Of a stretch of 64,000 nucleotides of DNA, positions 23,279 to 33,496 are shown piece after piece (position 1 is the stretch's first letter; the number at the start of each line of letters is the position of its first letter). The DNA lies in assembly GCA_013339895.1 (NCBI GenBank), contig JABACO010000024.1, positions 124,001-188,000 on the forward strand. Direction: 5' to 3'. The notes beneath the pieces are model-generated. The model saw only the letters and a program-made list of their open reading frames with translations, made no database searches and was not told the DNA's origin. The position numbers and the translations under genes are program-made. This DNA is from Ephydatia muelleri. Taxonomy: Eukaryota; Porifera; Demospongiae; Spongillida; Spongillidae.

Positions 23279-24988
23279 TGCCGCTGTCGGAGCAGATTTT
23301 TTTCCCCCGCAGATTTTGTCCCCCCGGACATAAATCCGCTAGCAGATTATGTCCCCCACGGACTAATTCCGCTAGCGGATATTTTCCTCCTTCCGCAGAA
23401 ATTGTCCCCCCTCTCCCCCATCCCCGCCTGCCCAAACGCTAGTTTATGCATGCTCCGCCTTTCCTGTTTCCCACCTCCGCCCTTTTTAGTCACACGCGGT
23501 GAGTAGCTGCTAGTGTATCGTAGTCTGCGTTATGGACGGAGAAGAGTATACGATTGCATTTACAGCTTTCTGGAGACTGGTACGTACCCCTCAGGGTATC
23601 AAAAGGCCCAAAAGCGATCTTTGCGGCGGAAATGTGAGGACTATGCGGTCGATAGCGGCGTACTGTACCGCAAAAAGGAATAGGAAAGAGGGGAAATGGA
23701 ATTTCTTCTATTTCCTAGAGGAGTAGAAAAAGGAGAACGAATCCTTCATTCGTGCCACACGTCCAAAGAAAGTGAGTATGATTAGCTCGTAGCAGTGTCA
23801 CTATGGTCAATGAAGCCAATAGTAATAATTGCGCTTTTTATAGGTGGACACTGGGAAGGGATAAAACAAGAGAAAAGGTTTCATCGAGGTTCTTCTGGAA
23901 GACGCTGATGAAAGATGTGGATGAGTTTGTTAAGACATGTGATGTTTGCCAGAGCACTAATGGTGCCAAGTTTATGAAGACTTCAGTCCCTTTGCATCCC
24001 ATACCTATACAACCTAGTGTATGGCATCAAGTAAGTGGTCATTTATTCTCCCAGTTATTAATGCATGTACGCATCAATTTAGGTTGGTATAGATGTGATT
24101 GGTCCTCTCCCAAAAACTGAGCGAGGCAACTGCTACATCATCACCCGAATTGATTACTTTTCAAAGTGGCCTGAAGCTGAACCTATAGCTGACAAGACTG
24201 CAAGGACAGTGGCTGGGTTTCTGTATAAGATTGTATGCAGGCAATTGCATATACATGTACATAAAAGCAGCAATTATATGCTTGTAACTTCTTTACAGGC
24301 ATGGGTACACCCATGTTACTATATCGGATCAAGGACGCGAATTTGTGAACAGAGTGAATGCAGTTGTGTTTCAAATGACTGCATGGAACTGAACACAGAA
24401 TATCTACTGCATACCATCCTCAAACTAATGGTTTGGTGGAACGTTATAATCAAACCCTGCAACGATCCTTAATCAAGCTATGTAACGACAAGCAAAATGA
24501 TTGGGATGATCTTTTAGACCCTGTTCTCTTCGCTTATAAGTAATGTGCATTACAGTTTCTAATATTTAGATCACCTCTGTTTACTTGTGTTGGCTTGCAG
24601 AACCTCTAAACAGAAATCAACAATGCACACTCCATATGAGCTAATGTATGGCAGGTACAGAACTTATTATATTTCTCTAAGACTGTATTTGCATCTATGT
24701 CTGTTGTTTTTGCGCTTATTGTATGTGCAGGCGCATGTTAATAAATTTTGCTCTGCATGTGATATAAAATGACACCATTACTCAAGCATGCATTGTTAAC
24801 ATATTCATGTATTCTTTCAATTGTTTTACATTTGTAATGGGATGATACATAAAAATGATAATTACCTTACATATTATTTTAATACTGAAACAGAAAAGCA
24901 GTTCTTCCAATACAAGTGAATGCGGTATTTCCACCGGGGGGACAGTATCCGCTAGCGGATTCTGTCCGGGGGGGACAGAATCCGCTAT
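23279..24988 (+). mobile_element. Ginger/GIN-like DNA transposon in gypsy protease
   Basis: Inverted end blocks: 23309-23343 (GCAGATTTTGTCCCCCCGGA ...) mirrors 24951-24985, and further copies of the TCCGCTAGCGGAT motif sit inside both ends. GACAC flanks both sides (23274-23278 and 24989-24993). Joining the flanks with one GACAC restores the protease frame of the host retroelement, which supports a 5-bp target duplication. It encodes an intron-containing integrase on the plus strand and has no LTRs. This combination (gypsy-type integrase, TIRs, introns) defines Ginger-type transposons. Confidence 0.8.
23532..24654 (+). pseudogene. Ginger/GIN-like integrase gene with introns
   Basis: ATG at 23532 starts MDGEEYTIAFTAFWRL, with a frame break near 23625. 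A zinc domain follows: HSCHTSKE at the end of the second part, then after an intron (to 23842) GRDKTREKV and the pair CDVCQ. One base is missing beside the second His. The exon ends at 24030 (GTAAGT), and the next starts at 24083 with VGIDVIGPLP (Asp 1). Later exons give ISDQGREFVN (Asp 2, about 24325) and NGLVERYNQTL (Glu, about 24430), the latter in another frame. The last exon 24601-24654 encodes TPYELMYGR. The D, D, E residues are all present despite two or three frameshifts. Confidence 0.75.
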
Positions 24989-25000
24989 GACACCGCCTCT

Positions 25001-25480
25001 ACTGGTACAAATACCATCCACCCCCAGCTCCAATGCTGCAAAATAGGTACAGAACCGTGTCACCATGAGCACAACGAATTGTCACGCATCACCATGAGGA
25101 TTTTCTCCTCTGCTGGCACTAACTCTTTCCTTACCATCGTTCGTGCGCACCCCGTTTCTACGAGTATCCCTTCAACTTGGCGCCCCTCAACACTTCCTTT
25201 ATGATACACCCCTCCAGCCGACTTTTGTCTGACGCCAGTCTTTATGGACACAATAGAGCTTTGTCTTTAGGTTTCGGGCACTTAGCCTTTACATGACCCT
25301 CCTCCCAGCAGTTGTAGCACCTCAGCCCAGGCTTGTTTTCTCCTCTTACCCCTTTTTTTTTCTCTCCGCTGCAGTCCCCTCTCCCTGGCTCTCTTTCTTT
25401 GACATGGTTTTGTATACCGTACCGAAACGCGTCGTTGACTAGGACATATACCGCCACGTGGGAGTTAATAACCGTATGAC
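25001..25480 (-). pseudogene. Gmr1-like gag knuckle and first half of protease
   Basis: The minus strand reads GLRCYNCWEEGHVKAKCPK (zinc knuckle CX2CX4HX4C, about 25322-25268). It is followed by VEGILVETGCARTMV (about 25175-25130), an aspartic-protease active site with D of DTG replaced by E. The PBS lies only about 30 bp before the gag reading frame, so most of the capsid part of gag has been deleted. The protease is then cut by the Ginger-like insertion at 24988. Confidence 0.7.
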
Positions 25481-25487
25481 AAAGTTT

Positions 25488-25505
25488 ATCCCACTTCTGA
25501 CACCA
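25488..25505 (-). other. tRNA primer-binding site, TGGTGTCAGAAGTGGGAT
   Basis: On the minus strand the 18 nt follow the 5' LTR after a 3-nt spacer and start with TGG, as expected for pairing to a tRNA CCA end. Which tRNA is used was not determined. Confidence 0.7.
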
Positions 25506-25508
25506 AAT

Positions 25509-25658
25509 TGTGGCGAACCGACTGCGTCCCTATTCCGTTATTGAAATAGAACCCGAGAACCAGAGTCACATCAATCACAATATACAGTGTATACCCATAC
25601 GCGCATGCTTAGACGTCAATTACAAAATGCAGATTAGACTTTTCTCGGCTCCGTCACA
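25509..25658 (-). repeat. 5' LTR of Gmr1-like element
   Basis: 150 bp, ends TG..CA in both orientations. The outer flank is GCTT (25659-25662), matching the left flank. It differs from the partner LTR by several substitutions and small indels, so it is not a recent insertion. Confidence 0.8.
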
Positions 25659-25659
25659 G

Positions 25660-25910
25660 CTTACATGTATGCTTGCATTGGTGTGTGTGTAGCGGAGGGT
25701 GGGGTGTGGAAAATGATTCTCTCACACTGAACGTTCTTTTTTACTATCTCTCCCCTCAACCTGAACCAACCCTCCTTCTCACACCCTCCCTTCCACACTC
25801 TTTCTTATAAGACCCCCAACGATCTCTCACAGTCTCACCAAACCCTCCATTCCCCTCATCCTTCCTCACAACACCCACTCTACCCATACCCTCGCTTAAA
25901 TCGCTCCCTA
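25660..25910. other. Pyrimidine-rich intergenic DNA
   Basis: C/T-rich, with repeated ccctcc/ctctca strings and no coding signal. A similar C-rich stretch precedes the repeat copy at 30.6 kb. Confidence 0.4.
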
Positions 25911-25914
25911 AACA

Positions 25915-26163
25915 CATGGTAGGTAATCACCAGATACACCAGTCACACCACCAAACTTCTCAGGAAAGACATCCTGGGGAGAGAATATCTTTATTGACGT
26001 CATGCATGTGTCTATTGTACAAGTATTCTACGATTGGTGGGACATTTTAAACATACAAAGCCATTTCCTAACATGTAACCATTCGGTTTACCAGATCACT
26101 CGGAAAATAAGTGAATCAACGAACAGAAATGAATTGGTAGTCTGGATAAATGTATATATAATT
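25915..26163 (-). repeat. Dispersed repeat R, copy 1 (AATAAA end)
   Basis: Aligns with 30665-30900 and, inverted, with 27460-27603. On the minus strand it ends GTCAATAAAGATATTCTC, a polyadenylation-like signal. The fold-back element at 26168-26965 is inserted in it, and its other part resumes at about 26990-27060. Confidence 0.6.
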
Positions 26164-26167
26164 ATAT

Positions 26168-26965
26168 GGGTCAGTTTCGAGAAAATGAAAAGTGGATATA
26201 TATATATAAAGTTATACAAATGCTTCACGTTTGAATCGCTAAAACTCCGTAAAGATTTAAGCTATCAACTTCCTATTTCGAATACCTCTTGCCACACCAC
26301 TTCTCTCTACGAAATCCGATTTTGGTGTCTTACCCATGCTCCTTGCCGACGTTACAAGGCACAGTACCCCGAGGGGTTCAAAATCCAGGTAGCTCCCTGC
26401 AGAAATGTCCAAATCACTTCAAAATCGATATGCACGTAAAGAAGTTCTGTCACTATTGATTTCTGCAGATCGTTGATTTGTACCTCTTCCGTTATGGAGA
26501 TACAGCAATGCAAAGTAAGTCCACGTTTCCCGCTCGAATCGCGCCTTTCTCAGTCCTTGAACCGCTTCCGAGTGGGACTGTAAAAGGCGCGATTCGAGCG
26601 GGAAACGTGGACTTTACTTTGCATTGCTGTATCTCCATAACGGATAAGGTAAAAATCAACGATCTGCAGAAATCAATAGTGACAGGACTCCTTTACGTGC
26701 ATACCGATTTTGAAGTGATTTTTACATTCCTGCAGGGAGCTACCTGGATTTTGAACCCCTCGGGGTACTGTGCCTTGTAACATCGGCAAGGAGCAAGGAT
26801 AAGACACCAAAATCGTATTTCGTAGAGAGAAGTGGTGTGGTAAGAAGTGTTCGAAATTAGAAGTTGTTAGCTTAAACCTTTACGGAGTTTTAGCAATTCA
26901 AACGTGAAGCATTTTTATAACTTTTTATATATATAGCTACTTTTCATTTTCTCGGAAACTGACCC
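26168..26965. repeat. Fold-back element, long family, copy 2 (798 bp)
   Basis: Starts GGGTCAGTTTCGAGAAAATG and ends CATTTTCTCGGAAACTGACCC less one base; the two arms of about 390 bp are inverted copies of each other. The centre is near 26570 (CCTTGAACCGCTTCCGAGTG). Flanked by ATAT on both sides, as in copy 1. The arms carry few mismatches, so the transcript would fold into a long hairpin. Open frames across it arise from the repeat and show no motif. Confidence 0.85.
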
Positions 26966-27327
26966 ATATGTACAGTAGTTGGGTTTTATTAGAATCAATG
27001 AAATATAGATTGTCTTTTGAAATAAAACCCTCTTCTAAAGCAACAGCCATCAAACAAACACAATGGTTGAGGAACAATTACAGCAGGTATGACAATATCT
27101 ATACACTTGGTTATCTTGAATAGTTGGTTCCAATATCAACAATATGGTAATGAAAGCGTATCACTACTGGACAAGTCAGTAGCTTTGTGATTGATATTCA
27201 TCAAGACATGGTGACATTATTATATTTCAATGTGGGCAATACCATCGTCTGCATCTAAAACCAGTGGAGGTCACGGTTGAAACATTACATGTGACAGATG
27301 TATAAATGATTGTAATATGTATTCTGG

Positions 27328-27603
27328 AGAAGTACATTCCCATTGTCATATGGATATTGCTTTTCACGAGGGTTTGCTATCGACATTTTGTTGTTACTCG
27401 AAACCGAATTCCTGTACATATATTTTGCATGACTATCATTTCAACTCTGTTCGTTCAACCACTTATTTTGGTCATTTTCCGAGTGTTCTACTACACCCAA
27501 TGGTTACAAGAATTGTTTTTGGGAAGTGGCTTTATAGGTCTAAAATGTCCCACCAAGTGCAGTATGCATGTGCAATAGACGCATGATGTCAATAAAGATA
27601 TTC
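27328..27603 (+). repeat. Dispersed repeat R, copy 2 (plus orientation)
   Basis: The plus strand reads MDIAFHEGLLSTFCCYSKPNS, and the end reads acaagaattgtttttgggaa ... GTCAATAAAGATATTCTC. The same order of matches occurs on the minus strand at 30979-30740 (MSVALQEELLCKFHWHSKPN). The shared AATAAA-like end suggests a 3' terminal exon or the tail of a retroposed sequence. The gene is not recognised. Confidence 0.6.
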
Positions 27604-27618
27604 TCTAGGTTTTCTTAC

Positions 27619-27703
27619 CTGAGCATTTGTGGTAGTGTGACATAATGTTAATAACCATTCAAAAAGTTTTGAAACATCTGGTACAATGCTAGGTGCAGTC
27701 CAG
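27619..27703 (-). CDS. Candidate exon, unrecognised
   Basis: An 85-bp stretch bounded by TTCCTAG (acceptor, right) and GTAAGA (donor, left) keeps one open frame: WTAPSIVPDVSKLFEWLLTL then CHTTTNAQ. It would need two bases from the previous exon, so it does not splice directly in frame from the phase-0 ankyrin exon at 28284. Amphipathic composition; no known domain. It lies inside the ankyrin array on the same strand. Confidence 0.3.
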
Positions 27704-28283
27704 CTAGGAATTCAGAATCTCTTCAGTTAACCCCCTGAAAGCATGACCTTGCCATGGGAGACTACAGTCTAGGAAACATTACAGCAGAAAATATTTATAT
27801 AAATTACATATACACTTGGTTATCTTAAATTGTTGGTCCCAATATCCATTACATGGCTGCTTAACCTTTTTGATATTTTTAGACTGTATCACTAACTTGA
27901 CAAGTCAATACAATGTATTCTGCTCGATAAATATTTTAATTAGTTATAAGCTTTGAAATGTGATATCCATGCATCAGTGGATGATAAAGGTTAGTGATGT
28001 GCACCACAGATATAACATCGGAGAAGTAAGCATGATAGAGACATAAAAGAACTACTTACTTTGAATTTCATTTCAATTCCCCCCTTTCTAGGAGGCTGAC
28101 TGTTTCAAATTCTTCTATTTATGCATCAGTGCAAATGGTGTGTCATTTGTGTTCTAATATATACATGTACTACGATTGGATTAATTCAATGTTTTATTTC
28201 CCCCTCCCCCACCTCCTTAGCAAAATTTGTATAATAGCTTTATACCCACACATCATGAAGTAATTAAACATCACATCACTTAC

Positions 28284-28385
28284 ATTAGATCTTGCTACAT
28301 TCACGTCAGCACCTGCTCCCAATAAGCTCAGTACCACACCATGATGACCCTCCTGACTTGCCACAAACACTGCTGTTACATTGTC
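28284..28385 (-). CDS. Ankyrin exon, DN type
   Basis: This 102-bp phase-0 exon encodes DNVTAVFVASQEGHHGVVLS to GADVNVARSN, one ankyrin repeat of 34 residues. Acceptor CTTACAAG, donor GTAAGT. It is the most diverged member of the 102-bp class (TAV instead of TPL), but its length and borders match the IN-type exons. Confidence 0.78.
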
Positions 28386-28399
28386 CTTGTAAGGATTAA

Positions 28400-30690
28400 A
28401 GGAACAAAACATATTCACAAAGACTGTTCATACAACCACCTCCCTGCACGTGTATAGTAATATGCAGGGTACAACAGAGTGAATGAAATAAGGGTAGAGA
28501 GATGGGAATGTAGAGGGTGAGGGAGGGAGGAGAGAATAGGAAAGAAAGGGATGTAGCCACAGTAACTTTAATTGTATCTCCATTATACACCAAACATGGT
28601 TTAGCAGTCAGACTCCCAGAGCTACTGGAAGTGTACATGTTTTATGAGACCTGCTGAACTATTATGGCACTACACCAGTTGCATATGATTAACTTCCACA
28701 CCATCACACTCGCCTCATTAGAAGTACTTGGGTTAAGTGTGGAGATGTGACACTAATATCAAAGGCAGCTAGCTTATAATAATTAATTTTTTCAAGCATA
28801 AATTGGAATTGTTGCTAAAAGAGTGGATCCAGGATTTGGGGGCAAGGGGGGAAAAGGTGTGTAAGAGTACTGAGGAGTGCCGTAAGCTCCCCAATCAACC
28901 CCAGAAGCCAGCATTTTTTAGCATTTTTAAAGTCTCAAACTATGTAGGAACTCATAACGCATAGCTGTGCACATATCAAAAGAACTCATGCATAGAATTG
29001 CACACACAATAAAATTCAGTCTGTACACACATATCATCATCGCAGATACTTCATTATGTAATGTTCCCTTGTATCTTTCTATTTCATTATTTGTGTGAAA
29101 TGGTTAGACACCTTTATATATGATAGGCTATTTTATAGCTATTATTGACACAAACCTGGAGCAAAACACATTTTCAATCAACAATGCATACTATTGAGCT
29201 TGCAATACACAATGCCTTATGCCTCACATGATCTTGTAGCCAGACATATTCATTTGAGACAAAATACTAAGGTTTCGCTGCCACACTCCCCAGAGAAATG
29301 TATTCTCGCCATCCATGTAGCGGTGGTGCATTTCATTATGATATAAGTGTTGATGCCAGGTGCATGATTAATGAAAATAGAGAGACTTCATGCCAAGATG
29401 TTCATATCAATATGTGTTGGTATTCTAATATGGGTATTGGTTCACCCTTGTTTATCCAGAGATGGTGATAATCATTCAAGCAAGTCACACTGGTGTAATT
29501 AGACTCACGCTAAATTTCTAAAATGTTTTTATGCACATCAGCTGTAGTAATTAAACTTATTTTAAATTAAACTCCATTCAAGAGTTTTCATTGATTAGGT
29601 GCAGGAACCTGAAGCTTTCTATCAGCTCAAGTAGGTGAGATCAGATCAGATTTCATCAGATATTCATAGGACATACATATGTATAACAGTTTTTGCATAA
29701 TTGAATATGAAACTAAGTGGACAAATGTATATGGTTTTGTAATTACTGTAAATGGCCACCTAGGAATATTTGTGGGAAGCTGTGATGTTGACACTTTGTC
29801 CAACTATCGAACAGTCTTGCATGTACATGTGTGACCATCTCATGGAGTCAAAGATGAGTTCCATCTCCCGCGAATTGGGCTTTTTGGTGTGCCAGTCGCT
29901 GGCAAACGCACGTGGGCAAGGATTGCACCAACAAGAGGTGTTTCACCTACAAGATGATAATGGTTACAGACTTAAGAGTTGCCCAAGATGTCCTGTTTGA
30001 AGAGTGGGAGAGACAACTAGGTTACTTGGAAAGTCCGGTCAGGTGTACGTTGGTGTCATCAATAAAATTGACGCATTAACTAATCTCATGACAAGTAAAG
30101 CTATTCGCGTGTTGCCTAGATACAGGTTTGGCAAAATATGAGCAGCTCTTGGTCATTGATAAAAAACAGCTTGTGTGCTTTATATTTAAAATCCTATATA
30201 CTACATGACATTTTGAATGTTCTCCTTGATACTGCTAGTTCGGGTCTACATACGGGTCTTTAAGAATTTGCCAACAAATTGTTCTAGTACATGACTAATT
30301 CATCCTGAACGTCATTGATGCAACTATATTTAGCGGTACATGTACTTCCATAACAGCTTCCACTACCACATGCATACTTGCTTCACAATGCTTCCGCACC
30401 TGTAATGTACTCATGGGAGAGCTGATGGGTAGATGGATTGATCATAAAGAGGGTAAGGGGAGGAGGTGGGGAGGCCCATGAGAACTGTATGGGCCACACT
30501 TTGCCTTTAGCCTAGGCCTCATGTACTGTGCATAAATGAACACAGAATGCAATTCCCCACTCTACACTTACATCATGACACACATACAACTGGAGCCAAA
30601 GACATTTATTGAGCTCAACTGAAGCTCCATCATCACACCCACCCTCCTCATTAACATGCTTCTCAATCACATGGTAGGATCACCAATTCA
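28400..30690. other. Long intron or intergenic DNA, nothing recognised
   Basis: AT-rich DNA without ankyrin exons or transposon domains on either strand. An open frame at 29770-30000 (+) ends SCPRCPV but has no splice context or family match. A G-rich purine run is at about 28485-28545. Confidence 0.45.
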
Positions 30691-30699
30691 CTGGTCACA

Positions 30700-30985
30700 C
30701 CACCAAACTTACATGCTAGACAACTTGGGGAGAGAATATCTATATTGTTGTAATGCTTCTATTGTACATGTATTCTGCACTTGGTGAGACATTTTAGGCA
30801 CACAAAGTCATTTCCCACAAACAATTCTTATAAGAGTTGGGTTTAACACACCACTTAGAAAATACGTGATTTGACAAACAGAGTAGTCTGGCTAAATGTA
30901 TGTAAATGTTTTTACAGAAGTTCGGCTTTGAGTGCCAATGAAATTTACACAACAACTCCTCTTGTAAAGCAACAGACATCTGAAA
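30700..30985 (-). repeat. Dispersed repeat R, copy 3
   Basis: Minus strand: a polypyrimidine acceptor (TTTTTTTTCCTTTTCAG) directly precedes ATG and MSVALQEELLCKFHWHSKPN, open for 61 codons to 30794, then homology continues to about 30740. Aligns with 27328-27603 in inverted orientation and with 25915-26163 plus 26990-27060. Only this copy keeps an acceptor, so it could be a real terminal exon. Function unknown. Confidence 0.55.
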
Positions 30986-31109
30986 AGGAAAAAAAACAAT
31001 CTAGAAACCTTTACAACTGGTTATAATTGCACATGATTTATACACTTGATTATCTTGAATAATTGACCCTATTATCAATGATATGATATGGTCTAGAAAG
31101 TTTATCACT

Positions 31110-31757
31110 AAGGTAAACTGCCATATTAGCACGGGTTGGCTTTATTGGCACGGGGGGGGGGGGGGGGGGGGGGGGGGGGGAGGGGGGGGGGTCCAAATAA
31201 CCGCAGTCATTTTCAATGGAGGTCACGACGCCACTCTTTAGCTTGGCGTAGCTCTTCCCCGTAACCACTTATAACAAAGTTCTAAGCTTAAAAAGTATGC
31301 CGCATGAGGTATGAATAGAAAAAGGGGTAAAAGGAGGGCTCTTGCGAGCTCTTGCAATGCGTGGCTTTTTTTAAATCACTACCCCTCGAAGGAAAAGAAA
31401 ATCACCTAGCTTGAGACAGAGAACGCTAATTTATTTTTTTGTGTGTTTACAACTTCATTTTGAATACTTCCAGATATGTTGGGGGCGTTGCTGGTTGTCT
31501 GTTCCATTGAAAACATTTTAAAAGCTATGACACACCCCCCGTGCTAATTTGGCACTCATCGCGTACCCCCCCCCCCCCCCCCTCCCTCAGAGGTACGAGT
31601 GGATATAAAAAACAGAAGGTGCTGCAAAACTTTTAAAACGATGGCATGGTGCGCATGCATCAGTACTGACACTTGGTGGTGTTAAAACGTACTCCAGACG
31701 ATGCGTTTGACTGGTACAGTCCGTTAAAAAACCCGTGCTAATATGGCAGCTTACCTT
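31110..31757. mobile_element. 648-bp TIR element with G29/C19 runs
   Basis: 28-bp inverted ends (AAGGTAAACTGCCATATTAG ... at 31110-31137, mirrored at 31730-31757 with one mismatch). It interrupts a dispersed repeat whose uninterrupted versions read tatcactaacttgacaagtc at about 27885 and tatcactactggacaagtca at about 27165. Inside are G29-A-G10 (31152-31191) and C19 (31566-31584). No transposase frame; non-autonomous. Confidence 0.8.
31152..31191. repeat. G29-A-G10 tract
   Basis: Longest G run in the window. Able in principle to form G-quadruplex structures on the plus strand. Confidence 0.9.
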
Positions 31758-32145
31758 GCTACTTGACAAGTCAATCCGATTTAATCTGCTTGATAAATAA
31801 TTTTACTAGGTTTTGGATGTGATAGCCATGCCATGCATCAATGGATGAGGTTAGTGAGTGGTAGCATGTCAATGTGGATACGTGGGATAAGTGAGCAGGT
31901 GATACAGGAGCATGAGACGAACTATTTCAAATTTTCATATTAATTCCGCCTTTTCTAAGAGGCTCCTCTGTTTCACAATCTTCTTTTTATGCTCATTGAG
32001 AATTGGTTCTATTAAATTTCACTCTAGTGAGGTGTCTTGATGCCTCACTTTATCAATGAAGTCACTATGACCCATGTAAGCAACATGTGTAGACATGCAA
32101 TAGTCCTACACATATGTGCTCTTCATTATGATACTATCATGATAT

Positions 32146-32365
32146 GGGACAGTTTCCGCCCCACGGTTAAAATGTTATAAAAATGCATCGCGTTTGAATC
32201 ACTATAACTTCCCAACAGACAACGCTATCGACTTCCTATTTTCAACACTTCATACTACACCATTTCACTATGAAGTATTGAAAATAGGAAGTCGATAGCG
32301 TTGTCCGTTGTGAAGTTATAGCGATTCAAACGCGATGCATTTTTATAACATTTTAACCGTGGGGC
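32146..32365. repeat. Fold-back element, short family, copy 1
   Basis: Starts GGGACAGTTTCCGCCCCACG. The arms mirror each other (ATGCATCGCGTTTGAATC near 32183, GATTCAAACGCGATGCAT near 32322) around a centre near 32260. The right end lacks the final GGAAACTGTCCC. Related to the complete copy at 58496-58727. Confidence 0.82.
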
Positions 32366-32799
32366 AATATATATCAGTTCTCCCTAGACTTATGGGAAGG
32401 TAAGGTGCTATCTGTTAGGTTGCACATTTGAATATGTGGGGAAAATTACTTTATAAACCTCCGGGTGCTGAATTTAGCTTGTTTCTTGAACAGCTGCCTT
32501 TCCTTTTTGTAGTAGCACACATGATATAATGAAATATGAGGTTAACATTTTACATGCTTTCACAACAACTGAATAGCTTATCCAATTGCTCTCTCATCAC
32601 ATTTAGGAAGTACACTGCTATCCATTCAAAATTTAGGCATGAAGCCCCAATGAAAAGCAAGGCGCTGCACCTTAGCTAGGGTAAACGCTGCATGTATTTT
32701 ATTACATCACTAACGTATGCACTGTGTCCAGAGTATGTAACTCATTAACTGATGGCATTCAGTGCATAGTATATAGACATGATGGTGTTTTTTTTCCAG

Positions 32800-32961
32800 G
32801 CAATAACTCTTGTTGTCAAAAGTGAATGTGTAACTTATATAGTTGCAATGGCTACATCATGTTCAGGTGGATATGGAGGTGCACTGAATACTAATGACAT
32901 CTACTTCTTAATGCGTCATACAGCATTCAACAGAGTTGGACTGTGGACCAAACCAAAGTAA
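32800..32961 (+). CDS. Candidate terminal exon, unrecognised
   Basis: A strong polypyrimidine acceptor (GTTTTTTTTCCAG) precedes an open frame AITLVVKSECVTYIVAMATS to FNRVGLWTKPK and a stop at 32959-32961. It is the only plausible plus-strand exon in this part of the ankyrin array. No domain is recognised and no partner exon was found upstream, so it may be spurious. Confidence 0.25.
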   Translation, partial: AITLVVKSECVTYIVAMATSCSGGYGGALNTNDIYFLMRHTAFNRVGLWTKPK

Positions 32962-33120
32962 CCAAGACATAAGTGGTGGCAAGCTTCTGTGATATGCATG
33001 CAGCCATGCTGGGTCGTCTGGGCCTCAGCCTTAGGCCCTGATGGACCATTTTAATTTATGTGTCAGCAGCACACAGATTGTGTGAACTTATTGCATGATA
33101 CAGAAGATATGTATGCCTAC

Positions 33121-33219
33121 CATAGTTGCTAGGTTGACGTTAGCTTCAGCTTCAATTAGTGTCTTCACTACTTCAAGATGCCCTTTGAAACTAGCTACAT
33201 GCAATGGACTCCAACCGTC
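33121..33219 (-). CDS. Ankyrin exon, W type
   Basis: This 99-bp phase-0 exon encodes DGWSPLHVASFKGHLEVVKT to EANVNLATM, one ankyrin repeat. Acceptor TTACAG, donor GTAGGC. Its 3' flank (cacacagattgtgtgaactta) matches that of the exon at 52330, so these two belong to duplicated blocks. It lies only 175 bp from the next IN exon. Confidence 0.8.
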
Positions 33220-33394
33220 CTGTAATACAAATGTCATCATAAACAGAGGCTCAACAGGTGGAGGTGATGTGGTGGAATATATTGTATGACAGATGTTACA
33301 TCTTTGTATGGGAGGTAGTAAAATGCACTAGATATTATATTGATAATGATTCCTGCACAGTGTGTCTTTGAAGGAATTTAGAATCAAAACTTAC

Positions 33395-33496
33395 ATTAGA
33401 CATTGCTATTTCCACATCAGCACCACCTTCCAACAATGTTTGTACTACATCCAGATGACCCTTTTCACAAGCCACATACAGTGGAGTTGCATTCAT
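33395..33496 (-). CDS. Ankyrin exon, IN-like (MN) type (block B)
   Basis: This 102-bp phase-0 exon encodes MNATPLYVACEKGHLDVVQT to GADVEIAMSN, an ankyrin repeat. Acceptor CCAG, donor GTAAGT. Paralogue of 3715-3816; about 1 kb of flanking intron on its right also aligns with that of block A. Confidence 0.8.

Larger units (their letters stand above)
17096..25658 (-). mobile_element. Gmr1-like Ty3/gypsy LTR element, split by two DNA transposons
   Basis: Related LTRs (17096-17252 and 25509-25658) start TGTGG and end CGTCACA on the plus strand and are flanked by GCTT on both outer sides, a 4-bp target duplication. The PBS lies at 25505-25488, and a polypurine tract (gaggaggaagg on minus) abuts the left LTR. 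Domains on the minus strand run gag knuckle, protease, integrase, RT, RNase H. Integrase before RT is the copia-like order found in the Gmr1 group of gypsy elements. Two insertions (23279-24988 and 19187-22142) account for about 4.7 kb. The LTRs have diverged, so this is an old copy. Confidence 0.82.

Noticed and set aside
17096..25658. Two separate gypsy elements side by side instead of one INT-first element
   Set aside because: A single LTR pair with matching GCTT flanks encloses everything, and integrase runs directly into the RT linker without LTR or PBS between them.
26002..26780. Plus-strand frames of 100-145 codons
   Set aside because: They cross the arms of a fold-back element and have no domain; the similarity between arms explains repeated peptides.
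29770..30000. 76-codon plus frame ending SCPRCPV
   Set aside because: No splice context, family match or second copy; kept only as a remark in the surrounding region entry.
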